From positions 43,578,492 through 43,642,491 of the forward strand of contig NC_052136.2 in NCBI RefSeq assembly GCF_016086655.4: a stretch of DNA of 64,000 nucleotides. The letters run 5' to 3'. This DNA is from Lepeophtheirus salmonis. Taxonomy: Eukaryota; Arthropoda; Copepoda; Siphonostomatoida; Caligidae. Within the stretch, counting starts at the first letter, position 1. Every line of letters starts with the position of its first letter. The notes beneath the pieces were generated by a model that was not told the DNA's origin, did not search any database, and saw nothing but the letters and a program-made list of their open reading frames with translations. The translations under genes and the position numbers were made by a program. Of the stretch, positions 38,791 through 51,390 are shown one piece after another.

Positions 38791-39010
38791 GGAACGACGT
38801 AGCTCAATGAACAACGCGCCCTTAAGATCAATTATTATCTTTGACTCATTGTGTGTTGGTTCGCACCCCGGACGTTCCAAGATAATGAAATATAGCTTGT
38901 GTATATGGAGTTGAAAGAAAATTACTATATCAGATGGAGTAAATGTAATATCATAGTCTGTACTGACACTTAATCAGTGCAACTCCATCGGACCAGTTAA
39001 AGGAACATTT
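38791..39010 (+). repeat. tRNA-derived SINE, complete copy
   Basis: Starts GGAACGACGTAGCTCAATGA (A-box-like TAGCTCAATGA) with B-box-like GGTTCGCACCCC about 70 bp on. The tRNA-unrelated body has TATATGGAGTTGAAAGAAAA and ends TCAGTGCAACTCCATCGGAC. Related copies: 20,361-21,042 (split), 35,236-35,940 (split), 44,604-44,798, fragment 33,990. Confidence 0.75.
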
Positions 39011-39759
39011 AAAAAAATGCATAGTCGGAGCTACAGAGATCAAGTTTTAATAATGATGCTCCATATAAATGAAATCATTTAAGGGAAAATTACTATAAGA
39101 GGAGGTTTGCTTCCTACCGAGTGCCCTTGTAGTTATACATTATATCCCTCTACAACCATATAAATTGCAACTGATCTTAACAAGGGTTTGAATTCATTAT
39201 TATCATAAGTCTCATACTCTGCACACTACGAAATGCCCATTCATATAAAGAAATACTAATATAAACGGATAAGTCTCGAAAAGAGCCTTCAAATGAGATA
39301 CGAATATTGCAAATACCCGCAAATAAATAAAAGTCCAAATAGTTTTTGTCAAATTTCATTGGCTCTAGAGTAATGTACAAAAATTGATTTACTTAATTGT
39401 GGATGAACAATACTTTTTTCTTTGTAAATACGCACTCATCAGTAGTGTTTGATCAAAAACGGATAATTTCTTAAAAAAATACTTGACAACTTGAATTGTA
39501 CATATGAATTCTAGGTTTTTTTATTTAATATAAATCCTCATATATTTACACAAATTATAATAAGTTATGTACTTCGTATAATCTAAATCCTGTTTAGAAT
39601 AGATAAGATATAAGGAAGGAATTTATAATTTTATTGAACTATTTTTTCGTTCAAGACATATTACATATGTACTGTATTAGTAAAGTAGATTTTCTTTGTA
39701 GAATTTAGTGCAAAATGCTCTAATTTTTTTAAATTCATTCGTACAGATCTATACAGGGT

Positions 39760-40180
39760 GTACGAAAATTATAGTAGTCGTGAATATATTTGTCTCAACA
39801 TTATAGAGGTTTTGTGATATCTATTTCATCTTCTGCATATTCATTCACACCAATGTTATACTTTAATCTCATAAAAACGTTACTTTAACACCATGACCCA
39901 GGCTGAGAACCAGTAATAAGTGATTATTCAGTTAATTCAAAACGGAGAATCCCATGTTGACATTACAGGACGGTAAAGGTCTTCAGTTAAGTAACAAGAA
40001 CTAAGCGTCGAACGTTTTGAGGCTCGTGGCAAGCCTTGTGTGGATTAAGAATTTGGCAATGATCCTTGGACCTTCCAGCACGATGGAGTCACCTCAGACA
40101 CTGCTAAGATCACGCACAACTTACTAACAGCGAATTTCCCTTACTTTTAGTGGCATGGAAAAAAATTGCTATAACATACT
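39760..40180 (+). mobile_element. Decayed Tc1/mariner-like element
   Basis: CAGGGTGTACGAAAATTATA at the left is a plausible terminal repeat. Downstream the frames give QAENQ, stops, LIQNGESHVDITGR, VERFEARGKPCVD and then PWTFQHDGVTSDTAKITHNL, which resembles the second-aspartate motif (FQQDGAxxHxA). The middle of the transposase is deleted. The right end was not found. Confidence 0.55.
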
Positions 40181-40699
40181 ACTGTAGGAATGCGGTTAAG
40201 AAAAAAGCAAAACTCATAAATATTATTAATCTAGGACAAGATAATGAGAGCAGGCAATTGATTAGTGGTCTCTTGAATGAAAATTAGCGTGATACAAAAT
40301 CAGAATTTAAGAAAAATCAAATCAGCCATGTGAAGTTTAAAAAATTCCACACGGATTTTTTTTTTTGACCTATGCCCCACGATGAAGTTTGAGCATATTG
40401 GCGGCTGTTTGAAAGATAAGATCGCTCCATCTTGTCTTCTTAAGCTCCAAAAACAATTTTGTATTGGTATTTTGGATATATAATAAGGACCGTTTTTATA
40501 AACTTGAGCAGGATTTTGGAGGGGATTTTCTTTGGATATAAAATGATCAATTCTCAGGTGGTCCCATTTTCTCCTATTACTGTTAAAGTTCAACGAATTC
40601 TGTGGAAGACTGTGATTTGTGACTCGAACTCGACAATCAACATATTACATCAGAACCAGGGAAGAGAGTTTTCTTTATAAACAGTGAAAATCTGATAAA

Positions 40700-41810
40700 A
40701 ATAGAGATGGAAACATTCTAGAATAACATTATTCATATTCATGGTTTTAAATGTAACGATATTTTTTCAAAAATAAAACTATTATGTCCTTTGAAAAGGA
40801 AAGCAGCAAGATACTATCAACTGACTCCTTGGCCTATAAAAATGGATTTATCTTAAAAAATATCTTCTGCAGCCTTAACTTTTGATAAAAAATATCTCTG
40901 TATTTTAAGTTGAAAGGTCGAATGGACATGTCCTATTATTAATTCCACTGAAAAGATTGGAAATGGAAATAAATTCACAGCCACATTTCAAGTGTCCATG
41001 CTTTTTTTTGTTAAGTAATGAAGTTTGTTGCCTGGAACTATGAAGGGCATACCTATAAACATCTTACCAAATAACATCTTGTCCATAATTATTGTTGGGC
41101 TGCTCAAAGTTAAGTAACTTTTTTCGAAAAAGGCTATTACAATCGGTTTACCATTCTAAACTCTAAGTCTTACCACGCAAAAAAGTTGATCTTGAATGAA
41201 CCAATGTGTATTATGTAGATTAGAGACATACTTATTACGTCTGTTTCAAGATATATGGGTTTAGATTTGACGATCCTTAACGACCATACAGATATGTTCG
41301 ATAAGGCAATGGATATTCCATGGTATTTTCTCGATAACTTTTGCCCTTGTACACTAAAATTTTAAATCGTATTATCAGGGTCTTTAATAGGTATAAAAAT
41401 CGGTCAAACCTCTTTTTCCTTTAATGTTTTTCTTTGTTGACGTTATTTTTTATTCATCTTATAGACGACACATATAACTTATAGAAGGTGATATTTTTAA
41501 TTGTTGAGTTATTTTTATAGTGTTTGTTTATTTTATAAGTAGATTTTTAGTGTACGTTTGAAATTAAAAAGGTATTTTACACTAATTTTAAGCTACAATG
41601 ATAATTTTTAGTTTTTATTGAATGTAATTATCTAATGTCTTTTGATTTATTTCTTATATTATATATTGTAAAATATAGATTTATAAATCAAATACTTTAA
41701 AGTTCAATCAATTCTAGAGTCCAAAATACAAACTCAAGTCCCCAACCTCTAATAAGAATGATATAGATTTTAATGTCCAATTATGATCTCTTAAGGGGGG
41801 TTATAAGTGT
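40700..41810. other. AT-rich intergenic sequence, no gene seen
   Basis: No coherent coding region or repeat ends on either strand. Confidence 0.4.
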
Positions 41811-42573
41811 AAAGGGTGGTCCAGACAAACTGGGAAAATCTTTAGAGGCTTATAACGAAAGAACTAGATGGGTTTAGAACTATAATTTTTTAATTATTGG
41901 AAAGCTAGATTTAATTAAATTTAAATATTCATAATGAGATCCTCCTCTGTTGATAACCTCAGCCACACAGTGCCGGAAGCACCTCGTAATAATTCAGTTT
42001 TGTGATTATACTGGTTCAGGATTTACACTTTTAATTTACATTCCCCGTGGAGTAGCTGAAGGAAGAAATTTCCCATTCCAACAAGACAGTGAACCGCTCT
42101 ACAAGGCCAAAAAAAAGCAGAATGTATTGGCCACAAAATATCTCATTTTAGAGCCCAGATTTTTGGCCTGTAAACATCCTGGACCTGAAATCATTTGATT
42201 TTTATCTCTGGGATGGGGTCGAGCATGAGGGCTGTGCCAAGTATCATTTGTCTGTGGAGGACCTGAAGAAGAACAATACTAGTACAAAGGCATAGCTGAA
42301 TCTGCACAAGGTTTCCCGGGCCTGCTAAAGCTTCTGGCACCATGTGGCCGAAGTCATCAAGAAAGGAAAATATCATTATGAATAAATGAATTTCATTATA
42401 TGTAGCTCTCAAATATTGAAAAATATGGTTATAACCCCATCTTGTTTGTTCGTTATAAGTTTTTAGAGGTATATTAAATTTATTTGAACTACCGTGTAGA
42501 TGCAAGTTGTAGAAATAAATAAGACACTGCATGATTAACTTCCCTTTAAACCTTACTTCAAGTCGATCCACCC
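41811..42573 (+). mobile_element. Tc1/mariner-like element, transposase 3' half
   Basis: Left end AAAGGGTGGTCCAGACAAAC; right end, read inward, TTAGGGTGGATCGACTTGAA. The interior encodes FPFQQDSEPLYKAKKKQNVL (second aspartate), then in a shifted frame LDLKSFDFYLWDGVEHEG-like text (third aspartate), SVEDLKKN and FWHHVAEVIKKGKYHYE with stops between. The N-terminal domain is missing. The left terminal repeat is close to that of 14,364-14,893. Confidence 0.7.
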
Positions 42574-43754
42574 TAACGTAAAAATGAATGATGCTTCAGC
42601 AATATAAAGCATTATTTGTCTTTAGGATTTGTTACATATGATACTATACACATCAACGAACAAATTTTATATGTTTTTATCATATAATTTTACACCTGCG
42701 TAAAATGGTAGTTGAAGACAACAATATTAAATTTAAAAGACTATAGGGAATAGTATATTTCTTAGTATTAAATTATTATTCAAGAAAATCTGTTTATACA
42801 AAAGTACACTTACTTCAATTTTTATTTTTCTTATTTATCCTTGGGGTAGATAAATAAATAGAATCCATAAAAAACACTATTGGAATCCACGATCAATAAT
42901 TTCAGAATCTCTAAGAAATTCAAAAAATAATCCTTCGGTAATGGACTAGGATTTGATACACCTCTTATTCCTTTGAATCTACATTTGACCTTTATTACTT
43001 TTGAGTAGGGTTGTACAATGACTACTAAAGAGAGGGAGAGTGCACTTAAACAACAATCTCAGCAATGTTTAATCTCAGGCCTATATATTAAAAAAACGAA
43101 ATAGAGAATAAATATAAAAGCATATCAATTTACTACAGATAACCCATAAAAATCAGTTTTTATAACATAATTCTATATTTTTAATCAGCATCATGGACTA
43201 ATATAGGTCCACCGGTCCACGTAATTTTATATGCAAGTACAAAGTAGATAAAAAAGCAAATTTCATTTTCAAGAATATTTTTATTACAATATGGATCCAA
43301 CAAAGAATTCAGACCCTGCATGTACTGAATTTACGTATCAACATATTTATATTAAATTATTGAATCATGTGTATCCCAGAAAGTTTGACTAATTTCACTG
43401 TTATAACTCCTTAATGTATTATAATGTGGAGTGCTATGACATTCCCATCCACGAAGAAATGTCAAACGCCTGGCTGAGCAAAGGGCAAAGAGTAAAATGT
43501 AAAATTTTTAATCCATCTTTTGAGTAATGTCTCAGAAGTAGGTTCCCATCGCCTATATGGTGGAAGAATGAAATATGTTGACTCATGAAGAAAGGTCTTT
43601 TTACGTGTAATCTCGATGTTGATTCTTAAAAATAAGTGAAATATAAAGGAATATAACTTTTTATCTCCTAATTTGGCAATACAATTAATCTAATAATGAT
43701 AATCACGCATTTAGCAACGCATGCAATCAAACATAATAATAAACAAAAAAATAA
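42574..43754. other. AT-rich intergenic sequence, no gene seen
   Basis: Nothing recognised; a stretch near 43,430-43,560 is less AT-rich but encodes no readable protein. Confidence 0.35.
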
Positions 43755-44060
43755 AAACAGCCATGTAGGCCTGAGTTCGGAGAAGTGACTGTCCTCCATT
43801 AACCAAGGTGTTCTTGTCTTGTAGAGTCCTTATTCATTAGGTACAGTCTAGTCCTACTACTGGTCCTATGAGTCCTTGTGTACGGCCCTTATGAACGTTG
43901 GTCTTTCGGATTGTCAGTATTAGACCAAATTAAACACAAAATAAATAAATTAAGTAATGTCATCAAGGACCGAACTTTATCAGATTTAGGACTGATATGC
44001 AAGACTGAACTGGACCAAAATGAGACTAAAATGAACAGGACTACAGTCTTAATCCTAAAT
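43755..44060. repeat. Dispersed repeat, family shared with 26,980-27,130
   Basis: See the shared GTCCTTATT…CAGTCTAGTCC block. Here the copy is longer and its second half repeats the theme in the opposite sense (GGACTACAGTC, AATAAAGACTTGC), so the unit may be a fold-back repeat. Confidence 0.5.
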
Positions 44061-44603
44061 AAAGACTTGCACAACAATACTTTTCAGAATTCTCATGAAA
44101 TATTAAATCTGATTATGTCCTATTGTTTATTTGTCTTTTTTTACGCCTTGTTAGGATTTATTCGTAAAATAAGGAGTTTTTAATTGATGTTTCCTTTAAC
44201 TTTTCTAACTGTTATGCTTAAAAGTCGTTCTTTTCCAATTCTAGTATTATTGTTCTTTTCAATGTGTGGACTGAGGCCATATGTAAGAAAAAAGAAGAGG
44301 TGGCAAGCAGGGCCAAAGTAGAGGTGGCAAGGAGGGCCGTAGACATGGTTGAGGGTCTCGGTAACAACTTTGGATGCTGAGAGGGGGGGCTTGTCTCATG
44401 CAATTTAATTACACCCCCTTCCCCGAAATAAACATGCTGCATCTGTTCGCACTCCCCTTTGTCATGATCCTATTGTCACATAAACATAATCATTATTGAG
44501 TTGTTTTCTGCATAGAAACCTTTAAGTAAAAGTTAAACTATGTAAAATAATCTGTTTCTATCTGATTGACTTTTTGTAGTTCTAAGATTTTTTTTAGTGT
44601 TTA

Positions 44604-44798
44604 GTGGAGCAAAGACGTAGCTCGGGAGAAATTATTTTTTTGGACTTAATGTGGGTATGTTCGCGCCCGGTCGTTCCTAGAGAAGGAAATATACTATATG
44701 TATATCGACTTCAAAGAAGATTCCTATGTCCGATATAATACTATAATGCTTATTTATACTTAATTATTGCAACTCCATCTTACCGACTAAAGGAACAC
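44604..44798 (+). repeat. tRNA-derived SINE with short deletion in the A-box region
   Basis: AGACGTAGCTCGGGAGAAAT lacks the CAATGGGCAACGC part of the head. The B-box region GTTCGCGCCCGGTCGTTCC, the body TATATCGACTTCAAAGAAGA and the tail GCAACTCCATCTTACC are intact. Confidence 0.7.
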
Positions 44799-46119
44799 TA
44801 CAAAAAGGTATCGCTGTTTCCAGGCCACCTGGGACGTAAGCAAGCAACCCATTTTTCTTTTTTTACTTGGTACGTTAATATCAATTCAATGAATTACATT
44901 CTATGAGCATATATCACAAGTGTTGAAAGGCGAACATTGTTGTAATTCAAAAATCCTCGCCCCTACCTTCCAAGGATAGTTTAATGACTTATAACTTTAA
45001 ACTACTTTATCAATAAATAACAGGAAAAATCTAATTGGATGCGAAATTAATTAGATTTTTCGAGAGTTAAAACAATTTATATTAGTTTTGCTTCCTAACT
45101 ACTTACATTATCAATTTGTTCAGAACTATAAAGCGCTGATTTGAACAACTAACTTGGCATCTTGAACAACAAAGATGCTTAACTATGCTAAATAATGAAA
45201 TTATATATTGAAAATATTAAAAAAGTCACGTATTAATGAAATATTGCAGGCCTGTAGAAGTATAATAAGATCACAATTTATATTTGTTTTTGTTCCTGCT
45301 CTCTTAGGAAATATAACATAATTCGTGTGCAGTTTCAGTATATATTAAGATTTGATTAAATTTAAATGATTGTAATTATTATTATTTTTTTTTTTTTTGC
45401 TAAGTACTCTAAAAACTAAAATACTTATCACTTCATCATCATCAATCTCTTAATACTATTTTTTCATTCTTGAGGCAATAATACATATAAAATAGTATAA
45501 CTACTTAGTGTTACGTGTAAGTGTTAAACAGAGTAAAGCTAAGGATTTCTTGGGAAGTCATTTTTTAAAAAATTCTTAAATAATAATTTGTTTATTAGTC
45601 GTCGCCTAATTACTCAGGGGAATAACGGATATTACCGCTAGTTTATAATAAGTAAAAAAAAAAGACGAATTTTTAACAACCGAAAGAGACTTTCATTCGA
45701 CGTGCACGACCATAACTTATAGATGTAAATTTTTTGAACACTATTGTAGGAAAGGAAAAGGCAAGGTTAACGCCATTATTACCAAGAAATTGCCAAATAA
45801 CAAAACAAGAACTTATAATTACATATTCACACTCAACATATCAATATAAAGTATATCAATTAAGGCCAACTTGTCTGAGCATACAGCTATCCCTGTAAGG
45901 TTTTTTTATAGTAGTTCTGTATAATAAATTAGTTATAATATATCAAAAGTAATGGATTTTATAACCAATTTTCAATTATTATATATTGCTTAGAAAATAA
46001 ATGTTTTTTAATCAATTACAAATTCAGTTCAAGAATTTTTACCACGTGAGTCATGGAAATTAGGAACTCCTGTTAACTATTACAAACTCGTAGTTGCGTC
46101 AAATACTGCTGAGTGTATG
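44799..46119. other. AT-rich intergenic sequence, no gene seen
   Basis: No coding signal or repeat ends that I can support. Confidence 0.4.
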
Positions 46120-46655
46120 TTTGTTGGTGCTGGTAATTTTGCCTTAAACTATTTTCCTCATTATATTTTGACATAAACCATTTAATCTTGGTAAATTTTG
46201 TCTTAAAACCATTTTTCCTAAAGTATATTTCATCTTAATATATAAATAAATTAGGCTTATAAGTCATTATTGTTAATTTTTGGTTGAAATTGATGTTCCT
46301 TTGGAATTTTCAAAATCAAAACATGCAATATTTATTACTATAAAACACATTAAATATCATTGCATGGATCATCGGATACCCGGTAATTTTGCCTTAACCT
46401 ATTTTGCCTCAAGGATATTTCACCTTAATTTATACATAATTATAAGAGATTAATTCGTCGTTCATGTTTATTTTTGGTTGAAGTGGATGATTCCTTTGAA
46501 TTTTCTAAATCAAAATGTGTAATATTTATTACAATAAAATATATTAAAAGTTGGTTTTCTGTTAGAATAATGGTAAATTTTGCTCTTGTCTCATATTATG
46601 CTAGTTTGTGAATCCATAAGTCTTTTTTAGTATGAATAATCCAACATGTCTAATC
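46120..46655 (+). repeat. Tandem pair of the 'TTTTGCC/CCTTAA' repeat family
   Basis: Two direct copies: 46,130-46,370 and 46,380-46,575. Both begin GGTAATTTTGCCTTAA, then TATTTCA(T/C)CTTAAT, TTTTTGGTTGAA(A/G)T, and end ATTACTATAAAACACATTAA or ATTACAATAAAATATATTAA. The second continues into TTATGCTAGTTTGTGAATCC, as does the copy at 9,470. Non-coding. Confidence 0.65.
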
Positions 46656-46744
46656 ATAGTTACTACCGGAGAAGTAAATAGCAATTATTTTATTCGAACC
46701 GTTGCTGTATTTTTTTCTTCCTACTTAATAAAACATACATAGTG

Positions 46745-47117
46745 ATACATTCTTAAACTTTTTTGGATGTCTGCTTTTTGTCATTGCTTGCTGAAACAAT
46801 CAATGACTTCTAAGCTTAAGTATCCTTGCTGATTGATGCGAATGCATTTCAATAATCTCGATGTATTCTTCCTTTTTCATGGAGACATCTATTTTGTATA
46901 GTTCTCCAGTTCCATTGGAAGTAAAACAAGCCCAAATCATGATGCTTCCATGACTGTGTTTCACTGTTGGAATAGTGTTTTTGGGATTGAAGGCTTGGTC
47001 TTTCTGTAGCCAAATGTGTCGATGCTGGTAGTGCCGAAAAAACTCTACATTTGTCTCATCTGACCACAGCACAGTGCACCAGAATATTTTATATAAGAAG
47101 TTTATATTTTTAGGCAT
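46745..47117 (-). pseudogene. Tc1 transposase fragment, vertebrate-like
   Basis: A 105-codon minus-strand frame contains FWCTVLWSDETNVEFF (first catalytic aspartate), HIWLQKDQAFNPKNTIPTVK, GSIMIWACFTSNGTGELYKI and MKKEEYIEIIE. Beyond its stop, NDKKQTSKKV follows in another frame, like the NDPKHTSK second-aspartate motif of Tc1 elements. The PKNTIPTVKH and GTG(A/E)LxKI blocks look closer to fish Tc1 elements than to the mariners elsewhere in this window; that is a visual judgement. N- and C-terminal thirds are missing. Confidence 0.75.
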
Positions 47118-47479
47118 TTAATAGTAATTATTATCAAAAACATTACAAAAAAAAGAAAACTAAGAACAATTTTAAAAAAAAATTCTCATATAGATATGGC
47201 AAATATTGAAAGGGTACAAATATTTATGGGTTCAACTGTATATATTTGGGAAAAAATACAATTGTGTCTCCTTAAAAATGTGTTATAGTTTTCAAGTGCT
47301 CAAGAATGCATAATTTAAAAGCTCTTCCGTCTAAAATAAAACACTTTTGTAGATGGGACACCTTTGTCATATTTGTTATATTTCAATGTCTAACCGTAAT
47401 AAGTTATTGTAAGAAATTTTCTATATTGTAAACAAAAATAAAAGAGTTAATCTAGAAATAAGGACATCATAACCAAAAA

Positions 47480-47860
47480 CAGGGAAGTAACGCAGAAAGG
47501 ACCTAAGACACTCTCCAGGAGCAGGCAGGACCCCCCATCGTGACCATCACCCACCTGAATTCGGACTTTAAGGAAAATTCATCAATTGATATGTCTAAAA
47601 AGATTAAAAAGGGGGACCCATCAGCCGTGTCCAGTGATCTAAAAAAGGCAGGGCGAAAGTCTCTGTGGTGTATTCGACAACCTTTGTATACAGAAAAGTA
47701 GAGAAAAGTCAGTTTGGAGTGTACAAAAAGATCCTGAACCTAATTAAGGGAACCTGTGGACGCATTTTGATCTTTTCTGATAAGAACATCTGTCTTCAAT
47801 TGCCAGAATGATCGAGTAGTGAAATTTTTGGATATAGTAGAGGAGCATCGATATATCTAG
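47480..47860 (+). pseudogene. Mariner transposase relic (linker to first aspartate)
   Basis: Frames give SPGAGRTPP, SSIDMSKKIKKGDPSAVSSD, LKKAGRKSLWCIRQPL and, in another frame, RILIFSDKN, the counterpart of IIFSDEK in the element at 7,798. Same family but much more decayed (several stops and shifts). No terminal repeats were found. Confidence 0.6.
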
Positions 47861-48477
47861 ACTGGTTAAATAATAAGCGTTGGCTCGGTTGATCAAACTT
47901 AATATTTTTCATGTATAACCACAAGGACATTTTTTGGACAATTTTCTCTAATCATTTCGAGAAACCCCTAACTTAAGAACTAGTATAATACATATGTGGC
48001 CTACAAACACAAAACCAATCAAGAATGATTCATCTCAAAATTGAGTGTGCATTACTTTTGTACTCTTCGACAAATAATTGTCAATATTGGTCAACAAATT
48101 ATTTTTATTAACCCTTTGGGTTTGCCCCTCAAACCAAACCTGTAGTTGCTTAAATTAATTGTTGCAATAAAAGCATGAGAAATTGATACATTTTATCAGA
48201 AAAATCATATCAAATCTAGGTTCTAATAAATAGCTGAAATTCTAGTTTATCTTAACTTATTTCAAAATAGTCTAATAAGTGTATCATTAACCCAAAAATG
48301 GCAATCAAATATTGGCCTTTACCTGTACTCTACTGATATCTGAACACTTATTTATTCAATAATTAATTAAATTTGAGGGATTAAAATTACTTCATATTTC
48401 GATATTTTGAAGTATAAATAATTAGTTCTAGACTACACAAACATGAGCTCTCTAGCTTACATACAAATTGAAAACAT

Positions 48478-49118
48478 GACACTTGAACGGGATCGACAAA
48501 TTTTCTTTCGTACACTTCAAGCAATTGCACGTCTCCAGGACCAACTTCTACGCCGTCAGCATGTCTGAAACGTTAAAAGAAAGAAGGCTTTGTTAAAAAG
48601 GACAAAATGGACCCGGAAGAGTTAAAGAAAAGATCCCAGGTCAATTCCCTCAAGTCCATGAGGCAAGAGATCTTGGGATTTGATAGCTCTTTGGACAGTC
48701 TGGTGTCAAATCCCAAGATCAAATTGCAAGTTTGGCACAAGCAATGAAATAGCTGAAATCTTCTCCGTTGCAAGACTCTTTCAAATTAGTCTTTTGAATT
48801 CTTTTGAACTATTTTTTCACTTTTTTGGCTCTCCTACTCTCCTGATTCTAACCATTTCAACTACACTTTTTGAGTACTTGTCTAAGGGAAGGTCTGCAGT
48901 GTTTGGCTTCCAAATATCGAGACCATCAGAGCCACTGTCAGTCATCACTGGGACGCCATAAAGAAGACTACATATGCAGCGTGTTCCCAACATTTTGCCA
49001 CCACCTGGAATCCATCAATGCCGCAAATGGTAGCTACATTAATGATAAAAAAAAAGCTCAGACACACATCTATTTATATTTTTATTTTGTTGAATATCTA
49101 TTTTTAATTAACAATTAG
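48478..49118 (+). mobile_element. Degenerate mariner, same family as 5,015-5,848, opposite orientation
   Basis: Opens with ATGACACTTGAACGGGATCG, CGACAAATTT, also present in the 5,015 copy. N-terminal traces (DPEELKKRSQVNSLKSMRQE) lead to HHLESINAANGSYIND, the C-terminus shared with GIEAIIGAKSSYIND at 31,560. Central catalytic parts are mostly lost. Terminal repeats not seen. Confidence 0.65.
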
Positions 49119-49446
49119 CATCGATGGGACACTGGTGTCTCATATTTTCAACGATTCGTCATTATTTTTCGTGATATTTTTAAATTATTAAAAAGAATAA
49201 TTGTACATCTCCAAAATTCATAAAAAAATATTTAATCTACAGAATTAATGTTCGTGCTAGTAGTCTTCAAACTATGTCATTTTTTGGAATTTAATGTTAT
49301 AAAATTTTACCTATCACATACTTTTCATGTGTCGACAAATTAAACTTTTTATTACTTATTTAATATTGTCTAGTATAAGAAACAATTGTTGAAAAGTTTG
49401 CCGTTTTTGATGAAAAATTCAAATGTTATGTCAGTTTAAAATTGTT

Positions 49447-50342
49447 GGGACAATGGTATCCCTCCGGATTGGAAAGGTTATTTTTTTTCTCTTATTAGTT
49501 TCAAAAATTTGTTCAGGATTAGACATTTATCTTTGATTTTTGTTCTTCCAGAGTATTCAGTACGCTTTATTAGTGGACAAATTAGCAAGTAAAACATGAT
49601 TATGCATACAATTTTTATTAATCTTACACTATTGAATGTAGAGTTATTCATAAATTAAATAATGGAGAGAAAACAAAAAAATTTACACCTTTTTGGTAAT
49701 ACTATTAATTACTTAATTTATAGCATTTTAGACAAAGTAAACAGTGGGGATGAAGAAGAAATTGACAATTTATTTAATGACTTTAATACTTAATTTATAG
49801 CTGATCAAGAGGTTACCACAAAAATGAATGCATAAGATGCTTTATTTACTCCTGAAGCAACATTCACGTCGTTATACTTCCTAATTTTCACTTTGGTGAT
49901 ACTCTCAAAAATAATATGAGTGACAAAGCTTATAAAGTAAGACTATTGAGTTGATCGAAAGTTTTAAAAAATTTGTACAACATAGGCATAGGGGAGTGAA
50001 CAATGGAACAAAGAACTGTTTAATACCACTTAGATGCAAGTCATGAACACGAGAAAAAGATGTGCCTACTCTGCAAGCAAAAATATAGAAAATAGAACTT
50101 TGGTCATTACTATGGTTCGTAATCTTGCTTTCTGCTCCATTACGTTTCACATATAAAGTATTTATTTTATTAATATTCATCAATTTTCCATGGTAGAATG
50201 ATTAATTTTGCGAATTATAAATAAAAAGTATATTAAAAGAATACATAAATATTAAGAATTCAACTTCATAGTGTAAATTTAGTATTTTGTTTATAAATAG
50301 TAAAAAGTAACTTTTTACACCCAGAGAGACGCCAGTATCCTC
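49447..50342 (+). mobile_element. Possible piggyBac-like element, internally deleted
   Basis: Left end GGGACAATGGTATCCCTCCG and right end, read inward, GAGGATACTGGCGTCTCTCT; both continue into AAAGTTA/AAAGGTTA then a T-run, so the inverted repeats are about 40 bp and imperfect. Interior frames give ILDKVNSGDEEEIDNLFNDF, an acidic N-terminus of piggyBac type, and near the right end EKKMCLLCKQKYRK, then RNLAFC, a possible remnant of the Cys-rich C-terminus. Most of the catalytic domain is absent. I could not see a TTAA target duplication, so the class is tentative. Confidence 0.4.
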
Positions 50343-50494
50343 TCAAATTCTGGTGAACCTATTAAACTCATAATTAGAAATAATTATAATAAGATTTAAT
50401 ATGATCAAAAAGATAAAGAATTGACTAAAATTATCATTTATTTTCTTTTCCATTAAGTGGGTCCTAAATATATAAATATATCTTCTTGTAGTTT

Positions 50495-50530
50495 TACAAT
50501 TCAAATTTTTCAGATTTTAATGAGCCATTC
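50495..50530 (-). repeat. Solo mariner-type terminal repeat
   Basis: On the minus strand it reads CACCGAATGGCTCATTAAAA followed by TCTGAAAAA, similar to CCGAGCGGTCCATTAGAATC at 828. No partner found. Confidence 0.4.
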
Positions 50531-51119
50531 GGTGTGTTTTGAGTAGTGAATAAGTCTTCCCCCTCTTTTGTAACTGTATTTACTTATTGTTTTGTTTCAA
50601 GCATATTTTATGAGTAAGTCCACTTTGATAAGAAGTTAATTACTGTAAATTAGCTTAGGAATTATTTGTAAAGAAGACAATTTATCGCTTGAAATGGATA
50701 GAATAAATGTAATCTTCTTAAGCTGAGAATTCCACCTTGTTATATTGTAAGATTAAAGCTCCTTTTGATCTTTCAACAAATTAGTAGCAATTGTATTAAT
50801 CCTAACCGACACAACTAGATAATACGGTCAGAGTCAAATACTCCTTATACACGGAATTTATTACTTAGATGTACGAAGCTGTTTGGAACAGAGTCTGGCC
50901 TCAATGTGAAAATACAAGCACTTGTAAATAAAAGCTAGTCACATTTATCCAGCATCTGATGGCAATTAATCACAAATAGTTTAGCCATTTTGGACAAGCA
51001 GTTGTTTTGTAATAGTCGTTTGAGTGAGTTGATTTGAGTGTTTTTGTGCGATTGGACAAAATTGAGTATTTAGCTCTCATTAAATATTTTTTTGTAAAAG
51101 TTAACCCTTTAAATATATT
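50531..51119. other. AT-rich intergenic sequence, no gene seen
   Basis: Nothing recognised. Confidence 0.4.
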
Positions 51120-51390
51120 CAAACAATAACAGGCATACATAGACTTGTTGTGTTAAAATGTAAAGCGTCTACGTCAATCCAACTCGGAGTAATTGAGCCA
51201 ATAACAAAAAGTGTATTTTGAAAAAAAAATTGCAGAGAAAAAGGACGATTACTATTTGAACGGGTTAGAGAGATGGGAGCATCGTTGATAGAGGTGTGTA
51301 GAGTTACAAGGAGATTATAATATAAAATTAAGATTCAGAAAAAGGTCTTGTATTTTTTCTAGGTCGGAAACTTTTCGGCCCCCCTTGTAT
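51120..51390. repeat. Dispersed repeat, pair of 34,600-34,810
   Basis: Carries AATCCAACTCGGAGTAATTG, GAGAGATGGGAGCATCGTTG, TTCAGAAAAAGGTCTTGTAT and GGAAACTTTTCGGCCCCCCT. The last may be the terminal part of a mariner-like 5' region. No transposase is readable. Confidence 0.5.

Noticed and set aside
42191..42571. 126-residue minus-strand open frame
   Set aside because: Antisense of the transposase remnant at 41,811-42,573.
44604..44630. tRNA gene
   Set aside because: Only A- and B-box-like motifs are present, no cloverleaf or anticodon arm; the whole unit recurs as a SINE.
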